Shown here: in pieces, positions 47,161 through 59,215 of the stretch
Numbering within the stretch: the stretch's first letter is position 1
Layout: each line of letters begins with the position of its first letter
Source of the DNA: Oscheius dolichura
Taxonomy: Eukaryota; Nematoda; Chromadorea; Rhabditida; Rhabditidae
NCBI GenBank assembly: GCA_932521035.1
Contig: OW051494.1
Span: forward strand, 6,930,001-6,994,000
Reading direction: 5' to 3'
Length of the DNA: 64,000 bases
Translations under genes and position numbers: made by a program
The notes under the pieces: model-generated
Databases searched by the model: none
The model's input: only the letters and a program-made list of their open reading frames with translations
Told to the model about the DNA's origin: nothing

Positions 47161-49588
47161 TCTTTTTCTCAAGTCGTCACTCGCCGTGTCAACTCCAATC
47201 GTGTTCCCTCGCGTGCTTCCGAGGGACGAGACCAACGTGTGAAATTAGCCAGTCTCACGCAGATTTCTTCATTTTCGATTTCTCTGGACAGGCGGGTACC
47301 GCCAGTCCCGGCGGCACTCGACCCGTAGATGGTTGCTGTTATACCTTCATCGTATATCCTGCCCCTGGTCGATTAAGATGGCTTTAGACCCTCATTTTCC
47401 ATGTTATCCTCTTTTCTCTGAATACTACATGACCGAGACTGTCTAACCTGTTCTCCTCTTACTGTGCCTTGTCCTGGGGATCATCCTCGGGGTGGTCCTC
47501 CTGTTCACCTCAGAGGCCAGTCTTTTCTCCTTCAATAAGATCAACGTTTTCTCCGACTGAAAGGCGTTCTGTTACTATTTACAAGGGTAATTCTCTTGAA
47601 CAAGATACATCTTTCTACGAGAACTGTCCAGCACTTTGGACTCTAGGGCATTCCTCTTAGGAAGGATAAGGACGGTCTGCCACCTGGACAACGGGATGGC
47701 GACCAGACCAGGAGAGGTAGCCTCTTCCTCCCAGGCACTGTTTCCTTCTAAAATAAGAAAATAGCTCGTTTTGTCGACTTGTCACTGGAAGTAGTCGTCG
47801 GCTGCCGGTGTCCCCTGCAGCTGTGTCCACACATCTACCCCTCCAAGCTGCTTCACTGGACACGCGCTCCCGTGAACATTACTCAATTAATCTGCTCTCC
47901 TCTGCTCTCCTTCCGCCGCCTTTAAATATTGTATTTTTGAGGCCAAGTATCCCCGTCCAAGTGCGTTCCTAATTAGTTTTTCGCTGCTGTTTGCGTAGCA
48001 AATTATTTATGGGCAAACATAGGGAAGGGACTCCCGGGGAGAGGGTCTGAGCAGGGGCAACGGCCCTCGGGGTCTGTTCCATGTCCTCCGGAGGACCGAA
48101 AGAGGACTATCCTCTCGAGGGGGTAGCCCCCCGGTTGTTTTCCCCGGGGGGCAGAGGGGCCACGGTCGACTTGGTTGGCTATTATTACGTAAAGAGACTA
48201 TTTTCCACGGATCCCCCTCGAATTCAACTGGCCGCCTCTCGCCACACTAGCCGTGAATTATTTGCAGGGAGAGAGGGACAGCAGGTGACTTTTCTTCTTC
48301 TCGTTTCTACTCTCCCCGTCTAAGGACAGCCCCTTCCCTTTAATATGAGGAATAATAAAACTCTGGAGGGATTATATTGCAACCGAGCCGCCAAAATCCT
48401 CCCCGGACGCCTACACTTGCCATCTGGAATAATTACGGGTCTGCCTAAGCCGGCGGGAGACGGACTTCGCCGTCACTTATCCCCGGCCCATTCCTCACTC
48501 TTCCTCATCTACCATTTGAGGGGGAAAGTGGCCGGAATGGCCGGCTGTCTGGATCGGGCGAGGTGCCAATCTTCTTCGTCTTCCTCCTCTCTGACGTCAC
48601 ACGGGGGCACCCGTTGGATTAGAACCAATTTGGCCATCCACCCATCCCCATCCCCCCTCTCTATCGGGGGAGAGGGGGGCATAATCCAGGGGAGAGGCCA
48701 TAATTCGGGGCCTATCCTGACCAGTAGTCGTTTGTAATCCGTGTGGGCGCCTGATTGCACCTTCAAATTGCCTTGGCCCACTCTGAAATGGAGATTCGAT
48801 ACGGGACGGCCGAACTCATTCGAGCCGAAAATTGCTGCCCGGGCCCACGGGGAGGACGAGGACGAGACAGGAGACAACTCCCGAAAAATACGAAAACGCA
48901 GATAAAACTTTTCATTTTACCTTTGAGAAGCAGCGAATGAGAGACGAGGAGAGGACGAGGGCCTTTCAGTTCTGTCCGATCTCCCCAGAAGATCCTCCTC
49001 CTCCCCATCAGGAGTCTCTCCTGTTCGGCCACCTCCTCCGGCTATCGGAAAGGGTGGCCCTGGAACGGCGGTCTGCTCACTTCTCTTTGTGGACAGCGTG
49101 TCTAAGCGCCGGTGACTGCTTCTTTTGGGCGCTGAATTCGATTTGGACGCCGCTCGACAACGGCCGACCGACACGTCTTCTTTCTTCTCTAAACTCTTCA
49201 ACCTGTCTCCCTCCCCGGCTCCTGTCCTCTCGTCCCCGTCCTCCACCTCGCCTCTCCTCCCTCCGATCCCTACTCGAGTACGGTACTGTTACCCAACTTG
49301 TGAGGCGTGTTTTGTGAGGAGCACACACACACTCTTCACCCCAGCCAACTGTCAATAACACTTGAGTGATTGGCTTCGACTCGTCCTCCTCTTTCATCCC
49401 CCTCCTTTCCCAGCTGATTTGTGCAAAAAAGGAGAGTCCGGCCGAACGAATGCAAAGTCAGTGGCCCGCGGCAATTTGGCCACGGCAATAATTCTGTCTC
49501 CAACGCGGCCCGCTGCTCTTTTTGTTGTCAAGAATGAGGGGAGAGTTCAGTCCGACTACAGGTGCCTCTGCCAACCGCGTTATCCTGT

Positions 49589-49662
49589 GCCGCCATAGCT
49601 CAGTCGGTTAGAGCGTGGGTCTAATAAGCCCAAGGTCGCAGGTTCGACCCCTGCTGGCGGCA
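49589..49662 (+). tRNA. trnI-AAU: tRNA-Ile (AAT anticodon)
   Basis: A complete 74-base cloverleaf. Acceptor GCCGCCA pairs with TGGCGGC; the D arm contains AGCTCAGTCGGTTAGAGC; the anticodon stem TGGGT/GCCCA encloses loop CTAATAA with anticodon AAT; the T arm reads CGCAGGTTCGACCCCTG. The discriminator base is A. No intron. A T-rich run (49667-49672) follows as a polymerase III terminator. A and B box promoters are internal (TAGCTCAGTCGG; GGTTCGACCCC). It is the only gene I can support between 44457 and 52271. Confidence 0.97.
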
Positions 49663-52271
49663 AACTCTTTTTCCTTTTTCCATCTGCTTATCAGCGGCCC
49701 TCATTTTGACTGGAGGGAGTTCCCACGGCACCGTTTATCATCCCCTCCACGTTTCGTCATTTTCACACTTCACCACGAATTGCGTTCCTTCCATCTGCCC
49801 TTTAATGAATACTTCACTCAAAATTGATCAAAAGATCTTATTATTTCTTGGTGTCTCCTTCTAAAGAGTAGGGGAACGGCCACAGATGGCCAGGCTCCGC
49901 CGCCGTCCGTCTGCCGCCACCTTACACTTGGTGACGCCAAACAGGCGTAAACTCGCCGGTCACTGACCCTCCTTCCCTTCTTCTCGCATTTCATCCGAAT
50001 CTGCCCAAGTGTTCGGCCCGAGCTCCTGACGTCAGCTATCTTTATGTCCTCCACTGCCGGCAGAATGTGTCTAATCATCTTTATATGATCGTTTTTCTCA
50101 AAAGGGGAAACTGTAGACGATGGAGAGGGCACTTTATGGGTCCCAAGACTTTTAGGATGTCTGGGGGACGTGCCCTTCTAATAATATTTGTGGGAGATCA
50201 AAGTGCTCCCTCCTCTCACCTCTTTCTGTCCCCTACAGTCGCTGTCTCACCCCGAATAGCCACGTCCTCCGTCTTTACAGTCCCCTATCTGCTGCCCCCT
50301 ATTTCCCTTCCGGGGCCACTCGATCCATCATCCTAACTCCCTCGTTTCTCTTCCTCCTCCGCTCTCTCCTTTAAAGATCTCCCCTTTTCCAGAATCGGGT
50401 TCCTTTTCGGCCGCCGGCTACCTTCCCGGCTGTAGCTGCTGCTCGTCGTGATGGTCCTCCGAGGAGACCAAGGTCTGTCTTTTCCCCTTTATCCTCCCTC
50501 GGGGACCCGTTGTTTTGGGAGATGGCCAGGATCGATCAATGGATCCCTCCGGCCGCCCCTCAGCTGCCGGCCCTGCCCCCGGCATCCCCAGGACAATACT
50601 TTGATCTCGCCTCCGGATCGATTCCCGTCTATATTCCCCCATCTTATAAACAGGTAGTAGTCCCCATTAATCCCCTCGGATGTGCGGCGTCATTTGCACC
50701 CTGCCGTACTGTACTAGTGGCCGTCCTCCTCCTGTCCTCCCGGGGTGTCCTCCCGTCCGTCCGTCTCGATGGCAGTGTATTTGTCCAGCCGCTTGTGTGA
50801 CGTCCACACAAGGGGAAATATATCCCCTTGAGAAATGTGTTAGACTCCGCGTCCACATGCAATTTTAAGGTGGTCCGTCGTCCGTCTCCCTTTATAAAAA
50901 CTCCTTTGTTTACTTGCTTTCTCCCCTTTTCGGCTCTAACTCATGCCCTGGTCGGCCGGCCAGCCCCCGAAAATTATAGAGATTCGACTCGGCGGCTGCC
51001 CGATGTTTAACGACGTAATGACAGGAAGGAATGGAGCCTTTTTACGATGATTATAACCATCCGATCGCCTCCCGTTGACACATGTTGGCTGTCCTTTTAT
51101 AGCCCATCTGATGGCCGCCAAAAAAGAGGGCGAACACGGGGCCCACCGGCTGGGGTCTAAGACGAATGGCTTGTTTTTGTGGTTCCCTCTTCTGCCCACA
51201 CCGCTCCCCCGGGTCAAAAGGTGTAAACATCATCCACTCTTTTTCTGCTTCGAACCGTTACTGTATACAGGGGAGGAGGAGGCTATTTTGGGGGGCGACA
51301 AGGACGACGGCAGATACAATCTCGTTGGAGCGGTGTCTTTTGAAAACACTTCTCCTCTCGAGATGACACTTCAACCCTTTTACTCTTTTTAAATTAAAAA
51401 ACTCTCGTTTGAAGAAATGGTTAGCCAGTCCGTCTTCTGAATCCAGCCAGTGCCCGGCCTTCGCAGGGCACAGGTCAAAGTCTGACCACCGTCATTTTGT
51501 TTAAAAAAGCAGTGACAGTCCTGACCCAGACGAGATGCTTTTAGAGGCGGCCAGCTCACCGGCCATCTTCCTCCTTCCGCCGTCGGCTCCTCTTCCCGAG
51601 TGTCTCATTGTTGTTCGCGCCTGTATGCCCCTCCTGAGTCATCTGCCGCTCCGGGGACAGTTCCGTGCCCCGGTCTCACCCTGTCCCAGTCTAAAAATAC
51701 CCGACTCTGATCAATTGTCGAAGCATAGCGACGACATGCCTACCGTTTGTGCGTCAGAGCCCCGGTCGGCTTGCGTCCCTTGTCCCATTTATCTAAACTT
51801 TGGCTTATCTATCTCTCTCTATTTCCAGCTAGTATTTATGCTCCAATTAAGTGGTCTTATCGCTCATCTTATTTTTGCCCCTGTCTGCCGGGGGACAGAA
51901 GGCCGGGGACGGCTGGAGGAGATCTGTGTGCCACCGCGTCTCCTCCTTCCTCCCACTGTTCAACTTTTGTCAATATTTTCAATCTTGATCATTTTAATGT
52001 TTATTTAAACACGAATAGTGCCCGCCAAAAAAACTGTTAACCCGGTGCCGTTGAGCATGTTAATACGCGGGAGTGCGAATGTTTAGATTACAAATCGATA
52101 TTACGTGCTCTCCGACCCGGTCCCCCCTAGTGGACGGCAAATATCTGCCAGCCATTTGAATAATCTCCGCTCTCTCTTGTCTCTTCCATGATTCCCTTCC
52201 TGAATACCGGTCAACTTTTCCTCTCGAGGCCTCTTCTCCCGCCGACCGGCTACAGTAACCATGTTTGTAGA
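49663..52271. other. GC- and pyrimidine-rich gene desert, right part
   Basis: About 2.6 kb upstream of mevalonate kinase, with the same CT-rich plus strand and overlapping spurious open frames. Presumably includes the mevalonate kinase promoter. Several TGACGTCA-like words occur (for example gacgtca near 50029), but no element is claimed. Confidence 0.4.
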
Positions 52272-55200
52272 ATGACCACGGAAGAAGAATTGCCCGAGGT
52301 CCCGGAGCTCAGGTACCCGGACATGAACGCCCAGCTGAGTGAGCTGTCGATAGACATGTCCGATGGAGGTTCACACTTTACTCACTCGTCCCCTCGCATC
52401 CTCCCTCTGTCGTGGTCCTTTGCTGTGTCTCCCCCACCCCCGTAGATATTCGGTAGACGTCAAAAATGATTTAGCCGGTGTGATAAGAGACGATAAGGGA
52501 CGATCCCCCTAGAAACCAAAAGAGAGAGAAATGATCCCGGCCCTTTGCAGCACTGGACTCTCCCGGAGGAAGCTGTTCGCGAGCGTCAAACCACGCATCG
52601 CCGATGCGAAATCTAAGCAGTGCCTCCGGCGGCCTCTACGTCAGTGCTCCTGGCAAGATCATCCTCTTCGGGGAGCATGCCGTCGTCTACGGAAGGGTGG
52701 GTTCCCCCGGCAGACACCTGTTGTTATGACCCCCTCCGTTGCAGACGGCCATCGCCGGCTCCATCGACCTCCGTACGTATGTGTCGCTGTTCACCTCGGC
52801 CGACGGACGCATCTACCTCTCGCTTCCCGATCTCGGAGTGGAGAAAACTTGGATGTTGAAAGACCTCATCAAGGCGGCCGACCGACTCGCCGGTATGCCC
52901 CGCTTCCCCTGGCCACCGGTAACCGAGCCATTCAGCCGAACACCCGCCGGAAGACGACAACCAGATCCCCTCGTTGGAGCTGCTCGTCCCCGTGGCGAGG
53001 AAGCTCTCCGGCAGCTGTGAAGACCAGTGCGGAGTGCAGCACATGGCCATCCTGGCCTTCTGGTACATCCTCCTGGGAGTGGCCCAGAGGAAAAGGTGCG
53101 TTCTTCCGTCTCTTCCCTGCACAGCTAACAGTCGTTTTGTGTTGTGTAGCCTTTTGTTTTGCATGTTTTGTGTTGTTCAGCTTCCTGGCCAAGAAGAATA
53201 CTCTGCAGTGCATCGACGGCGACAAGGAGAACACGACCCGTCATTCGGAGAAGTTAGTGTCGTCTTCTCTTTTCTGTTGCTCACTTTCTCAGTTCTCGTG
53301 CCGTGACACTAGCCAGGGCCCTTCCCCAATTCTCCAAACTTTTCTACAACTGTTTCAGGGATCTCCTGGCCGTCAAGACGACCGTCCGGTTCAAGCTGCC
53401 CAGTTGCGTAGGACTGGGCTCATCGGGTAGGTGTTCCCATCGTTCTCCCAAATATAGCTTCCCCTTTTCAGGTGCTTATTGTGTTTGCATTGCCACTGCC
53501 CTGTTACAGACGGCCGGCTTGATTCCTCCACCCAGTGTAGTGGTAAGACCCTTTTCTCTTTTGCAATGTACGAGATTGTAAAGGCAGACGACGAGGGCAA
53601 CATGACGTGGGAACGGCAGGACCTGGACATGATCAGGAAATGGGCCACGGCAGCCGAGTCCCTGATCCACGGTCGGGCGAGCGGGCTGGATGCCGCCGTC
53701 TGTACCTATGGTGAGTCGCCGCCGGGGCCGTCGCTTCCCGTTCGAATGCCAGCGCTTCTCTAAGTTAAGGCCAGTCAGCCAGCCGACTTGTAAATGGGTA
53801 GAACAGTCCGTAGTCTGTTTGTCGTCTCCTCCCCTCCGAAAAGAGACAGCACGTCCTCCCGTTCTCCCTCCCGCCCCCGCCTGCGTGTGGATGACCAAAC
53901 CTAGTCCTTTCCAGGATATCGAGATTACGGCTACCAGAGTTTTACGCACCTCGGATATGTAGGATGCTATGGTAAATTCTCACGGGCCGCACCTTGTGCT
54001 GTGATGTGCCGTGAACACCGTTCCCACCCTGGGCCGCCTCTCTCTATCGCTTCGCATGAACTTCTAACACCCCCTGGCCACATCTACCAACTTTTAAAAT
54101 AAGGGGCCACTGACTTCTGGAAATCATATAATGGGGAAGAGAGCTTTTGGAAGCTCGTCTTGAGTATTGTAGAACTCCTTCAACTGTTCCTTGGGGAATG
54201 CCTCTTTGAATCTCCCTGCCTGTAGAGGGTAGTCTCCGTGGTTGTACCCCCTGTCTCCCTTCTTCTCCAGCTCTATCCATAGATAGCTGTGTTTTCGCCT
54301 GCTGTATGCTCTCTGTCCTGACACTCACCGCATCCTCTTTCCTCTTCTACCCTCTCTCCTCCGGATAGCTACAGCCTGTCTCCTCTCTCGTGTGTGTCGT
54401 CTGCCCAGTCTGTACCTAGCCGGGGGAGGAGGGGATCCAACTGTTCTATCCATTTATTCCGTGTTGGCATTGATTCGTGACTGCCGCCGTTCTCCCCCAC
54501 CCGAGAGCAATCGTCTTTTTTTTAGGCGGAGTCGTTAGCTACAAGCATGGAAAGGGCATTGAGCCGTTGAAAAGGTACCCGTCCCCCGTAGATCCCTCTA
54601 GTTCGGATGGTTTCAGTCTCCCCGAGCTGCGAGTAATCCTGGTCAACTCCAAGGTCGAGAGGAACACATCCCGGATGGTACAGACAGTCAAGGAGAGGCT
54701 CAGGAAGGTAGTTTCCCTCCTCCGTTCGCAATGGCGACGGCCCCCGTTTCAGTTCCCAGCCGTAATCGAGGCAATATTCACTTCAATTGACGAGATATCA
54801 CAAGAGGCCTCCAAGATATTATATAAACCGGCAGAGGAGAACGGCGAGACGGACAGGCCGAACGGACCCCAGCTAGTCAACGGAGGGACGAGTAGCACCA
54901 TGGGCGACCACGACCATCACACATTACAGGTGGGCCTATTTCCCCTGTATTCAGTCAAGCAGAGTGACACCTTTTCGTTCTTGGACAGATCCCTGTTTTT
55001 TATTGTTTCGGCTTTGCTTGGTGGCCTCCTCCGCCTGCTGTGAGTAGTGTTTCCTGCTTTCAGCCGAACCGCGGTGGCAGTATGCGATCCGGCAGCGTGG
55101 CCTCCTACGTCGCCGGCGGCAAGCGAGGAAGCAGTGCCAGTGCCATCTCCGCCACCTCCGAGAAGGGCGAACTCATCGACACCTTCAGCAAATTGAATGT

Positions 55201-55668
55201 AAGCCCCACTTTTCTGCTTCTATTTTGCCCCATGGTCCGCTTGGTTCACACTTTTCTCCGTCTCCCGTCCTCCGGAGGAAACGGTCGGATTTCAGGACCT
55301 GAGTAGGATAAACAACCAGCTGCTGATAGCCCTGGGGGTGGGGCACCCCAAGGTCGACCAGATATGCACCACCCTGGCCCGGTACGGCATTCACCCGAAG
55401 ATGACCGGGGCCGGAGGCGGCGGCTCGGTCTTCGCTTTCTTGAAACCCGACACGCCGCCCACGCTGTTGGACATGATCAGCCAGGAACTGACTAAACTAG
55501 GATATGAGGTTGGCCAGCCCCTTGAGGAGGAGATAAGGAGCACTCTTCCAGGTATGGCAGCCTCCTTTGGGCGGAGCCGGCGTGGTGGAACATGCAAGGA
55601 AGCCGGAGCTCTTCCTGACGCCAGCCCCCTCGACGACGTGTAGCACACCCCAAGTCAAGCACAAATAA
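52272..55668 (+). CDS. mvk-1: Mevalonate kinase
   Basis: A GHMP-family kinase phosphorylating mevalonate in the isoprenoid pathway. Motif 1 is SAPGKIILFGEHAVVYGR, motif 2 LPSCVGLGSSGAYCVCIATA (the family usually has GLGSSA), and motif 3 MTGAGGGGSVFAFLKPD; the catalytic Asp region is ASGLDAAVCTYGG. The C-terminus must use a 43 bp intron (55509-55551) to give LGYEVWQPPLGGAGVVEH, matching human GFDCLETSIGAPGVSIHS; this moves the stop to 55668. Oddities: an N-terminal extension of about 60 residues (MTTEEELPEVPELRYPDMNA) ahead of the kinase fold, absent from human MVK; an insertion of about 80 residues rich in Gly, Ser and Asn (SMRSGSVASYVAGGKRGSS) before DLSRINNQLLIALGVGHPKV; and one intron of about 810 bp (53710-54523), against 35-100 bp for the rest, holding a possible nested gene. 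Confidence 0.94.
54124..54320 (-). CDS. Possible nested gene or exon in a mevalonate kinase intron
   Basis: An open frame antisense to mevalonate kinase, wholly inside its longest intron. It has no ATG of its own but could be an exon entered through an acceptor (gtgtcag) near 54320. It reads YLWIELEKKGDRGYNHGDYP, LQAGRFKEAFPKEQLKEFYN and TQDELPKALFPII. Composition is far more protein-like than the other frames in the GC-rich regions. No family recognised, and no upstream exon could be fixed. Confidence 0.3.
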
Positions 55669-56242
55669 CTGTCTCCTGCCTCTCGTCCCCGTCCTCCCTC
55701 CCTCCTTGCTCATCCTCCTCTTCTTATTCTCACCCGTCATTCGGCCCACAGTTCATTGCCCGTCTTTCGGCCGACTCCCCCTCTCTGTCGCTCGTCCGTC
55801 TCCGTTGTTGCCCCCTGATTGTTCGGAGGACGACGCTTCGCCATTCCCCTCTAGGCTATTTTCAGTTCTCTAGCACAAGTCTATTCCCATGTATTGAACT
55901 CTTAGTGTCTCCCGGTTCTCCTCCCCGTCCCCGTACTCCCCATCTTCCCCGTCCCAGTACATTGTCTATAGAGGTCACTTTTGAAAATCGACTCTTTCAG
56001 AGAATTACATTGTCTTGTTCCCGCCCATTTTTGTCCCTGCCAGGGGTCGTCAGAGTGTATATTTAGTCCTAGTGTGTCAAACAACAAAGAGATGACGCGG
56101 AGACTGCCTTCCAGGGTTTCCTTCTTCTTGTAATTTATGCAGATCCGGCATCAATATATATTTTTATTATTTTCTCTCCAATTAGAGACAACTAAACAAG
56201 TAGAAAAGAAGACGAACGGCTTTTACAAAAACGTTTATTCGA
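55669..56242. other. Convergent 3' spacer between mevalonate kinase and the MSP-domain gene
   Basis: 574 bp, GC- and pyrimidine-rich on the left, AT-rich on the right (56140-56240). The minus strand has AATAAA about 5 bases after the MSP-domain stop codon, implying an extremely short 3' UTR. No gene seen. Confidence 0.4.
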
Positions 56243-57000
56243 TTAGGCCTCCACAAGAAGGGGAACGACGGTCATCTGGCAGTTGGCGGCGGCGGCCATA
56301 ATCTGCTTGGGCTCCTTCTCGGAGACGGCCGACGCGTCGACGCGAGTCGTCATGAGGACGAGCTTCTCCACCTTGGCCGCTCCGTTCTGGCGGAGGATGT
56401 CAATCGAGACACTGCCATGAGGCTTGACCACTCCGAAGACGGGCGTCACGCGGTATCTGAATATTATCAGGCCGTATTCCGTACACAGTTGCCTTACATC
56501 TGGTTGTCGCTGCACTTCACCTTGAAGGCACGCAACTCGTTGCTCTCGTTGATGAACTTGAACGTCTGGAGGCCGCCAGTCTTCTCGAAATTCATCTCGG
56601 CCGGCTCGGCGCGGAGCTCCACGATCTGAGGGGCGGCGACGGCGACAGCCACCGGCTTGTTCACCGGCGTCCTCACCGACTTCACGGACTTCTCCTGGGA
56701 GGTGGAGGTTGACTTGTTCTTCCTGGCGCTCTTTCCGCTCTTGGCCGACTTGAGCTGCGTCTGCTTCGTCTTCTTTGCCGACTTGCTCTTCGACCTGCCG
56801 CTCCTGCTGCTCTTCTTGCTCTTCGACGACGACTTGTGTCCCGGCTTACGGCTGGACTTCTTTCCGCTTCGAATTGATTTCGAGCTGGTACCGTCCTTCT
56901 TCGACTGTTCCTTCTTCTTCACGTCTTTGCGATCGCTGCCGCATCCGAAAAGGGCAAATACCATTCCAGGCACAGCAGCAGAAAGGAGCAACCACCACAT
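56243..57000 (-). CDS. MSP-domain protein with hydrophobic N-terminus and Lys/Ser-rich stalk
   Basis: About 238 residues, two exons. The first 20 residues (MWWLLLSAAVPGMVFALFGC) are a signal peptide or anchor. A run of about 90 residues made almost only of Lys, Ser, Arg and Thr follows (SGKKSSRKPGHKSSSKSKKS). From about residue 130 comes a Major Sperm Protein domain: IVELRAEPAEMNFEKTGGLQ, TFKFINESNELRAFKVKCSD, then across the intron NQIYRVTPVFGVVKPHGSVS, VEKLVLMTTRVDASAV and a final strand ANCQMTVVPLLVEA. The YRVxPxxGxVxPxxS block is diagnostic of MSP. Cytosolic MSPs lack any leader, so this is a membrane-anchored or secreted variant, or a VAP-like protein in reversed topology. MSP-domain genes are typically sperm or germline expressed in nematodes. 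It lies 247 bp downstream of the carboxypeptidase gene, same strand. Confidence 0.88.
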
Positions 57001-57247
57001 GATGAGAATTCAACTTGCGAATGAGAGACGGCCGGCCTTCTGTTAATCGTCGGGATATATTGGGACAAGTTAATACTTGATTTCTACTCGTCCAGCTGGG
57101 TCTGCCGATGAGCGGGAAGAGAGACGAGCATCTCCCTGAGTGTGGGCAAGCCTAGCTTGGTCAGAGGTTTATTCTGAGACAACGAGAAGACGGAGACAAG
57201 ATTCTGTTAAAATATAAAAAAGTGTATAATTTATTCAGATCATTTGC

Positions 57248-59215
57248 TCAGTTGACGGGGAGCCACTGGTCGAGGGTCTGGCGGATCGTGGTGCGGGCGG
57301 CAGTCAACGACGAGAGATCATTGGCATCTGAAATGGGTCTCTCTCACTCTCTCCTCTTCCATGTTTCCATGCTTTCCAAGAATAAAGTGACCCACCTGCG
57401 GTGTACATATCGGCGCAATGGGCAGTGCCGTCGATGATCACGGGGATGACGGAGGATTGGCTGCTGGTCAGCTTGCCGAGGGCGTGCCACGGGTCGACAA
57501 TTCCGTTGGGCAGGAGGACCTGGGTCGTCTGTAACCCAACGCCATTATCTATGTTCTCTAGCAAATCCCACGTTGAAGTTGTCGCGTCCTCCATAATAGG
57601 CATTCGTATTGGCGATGGCAGCCGCGACGGAGGCCGAGTTGTAGGCGGAGCCGTAGATGTCAGTGCATTGCTGGACGTAGTAGCTGACGGGGAGATTGTT
57701 GACACCTCCGAACCAGGGGCCAGCAATGGAGGAGTCGGTGGACTGGTAGTAACCGAACTCGGTACACGTCTGCCACACCCAGGCTCGGCTGTCGGCGGCG
57801 TCTCCGTAGCTGGTGTCCTGAATGGGGGATGCCTGCCGGGGAGGGGCGACCTACCTGCATGAAGGTGATGAAGTCCTGGTAGTTGATGTCATTGCAGCCG
57901 AAGTAGCCGAACTCGATGTTGAAGTAGGTGTTGACCGACTGCATCTTTGTCATCAAGCTGGTGTTGTTGTTCAGGTGGTAGCGGCAGATGGCGTGGTCGA
58001 TGGTGAGCGCGTTGCGGAAGCTGCCCTAAAGCGGAGTCTCTGGGCAAGGGTCTAGCCTACGGCATTGTCTCCGGAATACTGGACGATCTCCATGTAGGGG
58101 GAGTAGACGGTCTCCCAGAAGGTCTTGATCTGGTTGGCGTCGCTGGGATTGATGTCTTCGCACAGACTGAACGTGTTCTTCAGAGACTGGCGTCCTTGGG
58201 CGGTCTGGAGCAGCTGGGCGACCTGGTTGAAGCCGGCTGTGACCGAAGCACCACAAGCAGCATTCCAGTTGCTGATGGATGCCTTGACTACCTCGAGGTA
58301 CTCTAAAAGACTCTTCCCTATCAAAATGGAGGTGGACTAACCGACGAAGTCGACCTCAGCCTGGACGGGGCCGGAACTGCCAACGGCGGCAAAGACGAGC
58401 TCTGGATGCTTGAGTCGCATCCAAGCTGCCAGAGCACCAGAGTAGGAGCCTCCGAAGGTGACCCACTTGGCATCCTTGATCTGAGGATACTTGACTTTCA
58501 TGCCCTGAATAAAGGCGGCAAAGTCTTCGATGGCCTGGGCCGAGCTGAGATAGACGAGATTGTTGGTGGCCATATCCTTCGTGGGGCGTGAGTTTCCGTA
58601 GTATCTGTGCTCGGCCAGGAAGACAAAGGCCTTGTGCTCCTGGGCCATGGTCGTCCATTCCTAAACCTCTCCTATCCTTCCCGTCGGATGAGTGGCATAC
58701 CAGGCTAGGACTTTCCGCCCAGCTGGCATCCTCGGGAGCCTCTCCTCCCAACATGAAGAACACCGGTCCTCCGGCCTTGTACCATTGGTCGTTGGCCCAG
58801 AATCGCTGAAATCATTTCGAGTGATACAGAGGCCACTGTGCCACGTGGGGCTGATAAGGCAGGGAGTAGCCGCTGGGGATGTTGCATTACGTAAGAAGGA
58901 CAGACCTGCTGGTAGGTGGCGTTGTTGGTGGAGAAGTGGTCGACCTTGTTGGTGAAGTACTGGGTCTGCAGAGCGACTCGTTCCTTCGGGTGCTACAAAG
59001 GGGGACGATGGCCGAGAGACTGGAGGAGGGCTACCTTTATAAGAGCCTTCTGGAGGAATCCATTGACCGGACGGCCTCGGACAAGATTACGACGGATCCG
59101 AGGGATGGCAGTGGAGACACTGAGACCGATGACAGCTGAACGGGGGGATTACTGACAGGTCGAGGATGGAAGACGGACCCGCGAGGAGGAGGAGGACGGG
59201 AAGACGGAGAGCCAT
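57248..59215 (-). CDS. S28 serine carboxypeptidase (PRCP/PRSS16 family)
   Basis: A lysosomal or secreted prolyl-type carboxypeptidase of about 520 residues. A 44 bp first intron yields the signal peptide MALRLPVLLLLAAVIGLSVS. Then the family start LQTQYFTNKVDHFSTNNATY, GGPVFFMLGGEAPEDASW, FVFLAEHRYYGNSRPTKDMA and AIEDFAAFIQGM. The nucleophile elbow is FGGSYSGALAAWMRLKHPEL (about 58410-58470), the acid is in LLPNGIVDPWHALG (about 57480-57520) and the His in GTAHCADMY (about 57395-57415): a full Ser-Asp-His triad. Several N-glycosylation sites are present. The start has CTAG one base upstream of the ATG. C. elegans pcp genes and the K12H4.7 protein are of this family; the exact orthologue is not resolved. 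AATAAA follows the stop closely. Confidence 0.94.

Larger units (their letters stand above)
44457..49588. other. GC- and pyrimidine-rich gene desert, left part
   Basis: About 5.1 kb with no gene I can support. The plus strand is strikingly rich in CCTCC/CTCC runs. Many long open frames exist on both strands, but they overlap each other, lack plausible protein composition and show no exon chain, as expected of GC-rich non-coding DNA. It contains the interrupted palindrome at 44463-44559 and a TCCTCG microsatellite at 47134-47160. It may hold regulatory sequence or unrecognised ncRNA. Confidence 0.45.

Noticed and set aside
44600-52200. Dozens of open frames of 60-160 codons in the GC-rich desert
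   Set aside because: They overlap on both strands, are dominated by Pro, Ser, Arg and Leu from CT-rich DNA, and form no exon chain with acceptors or known domains.
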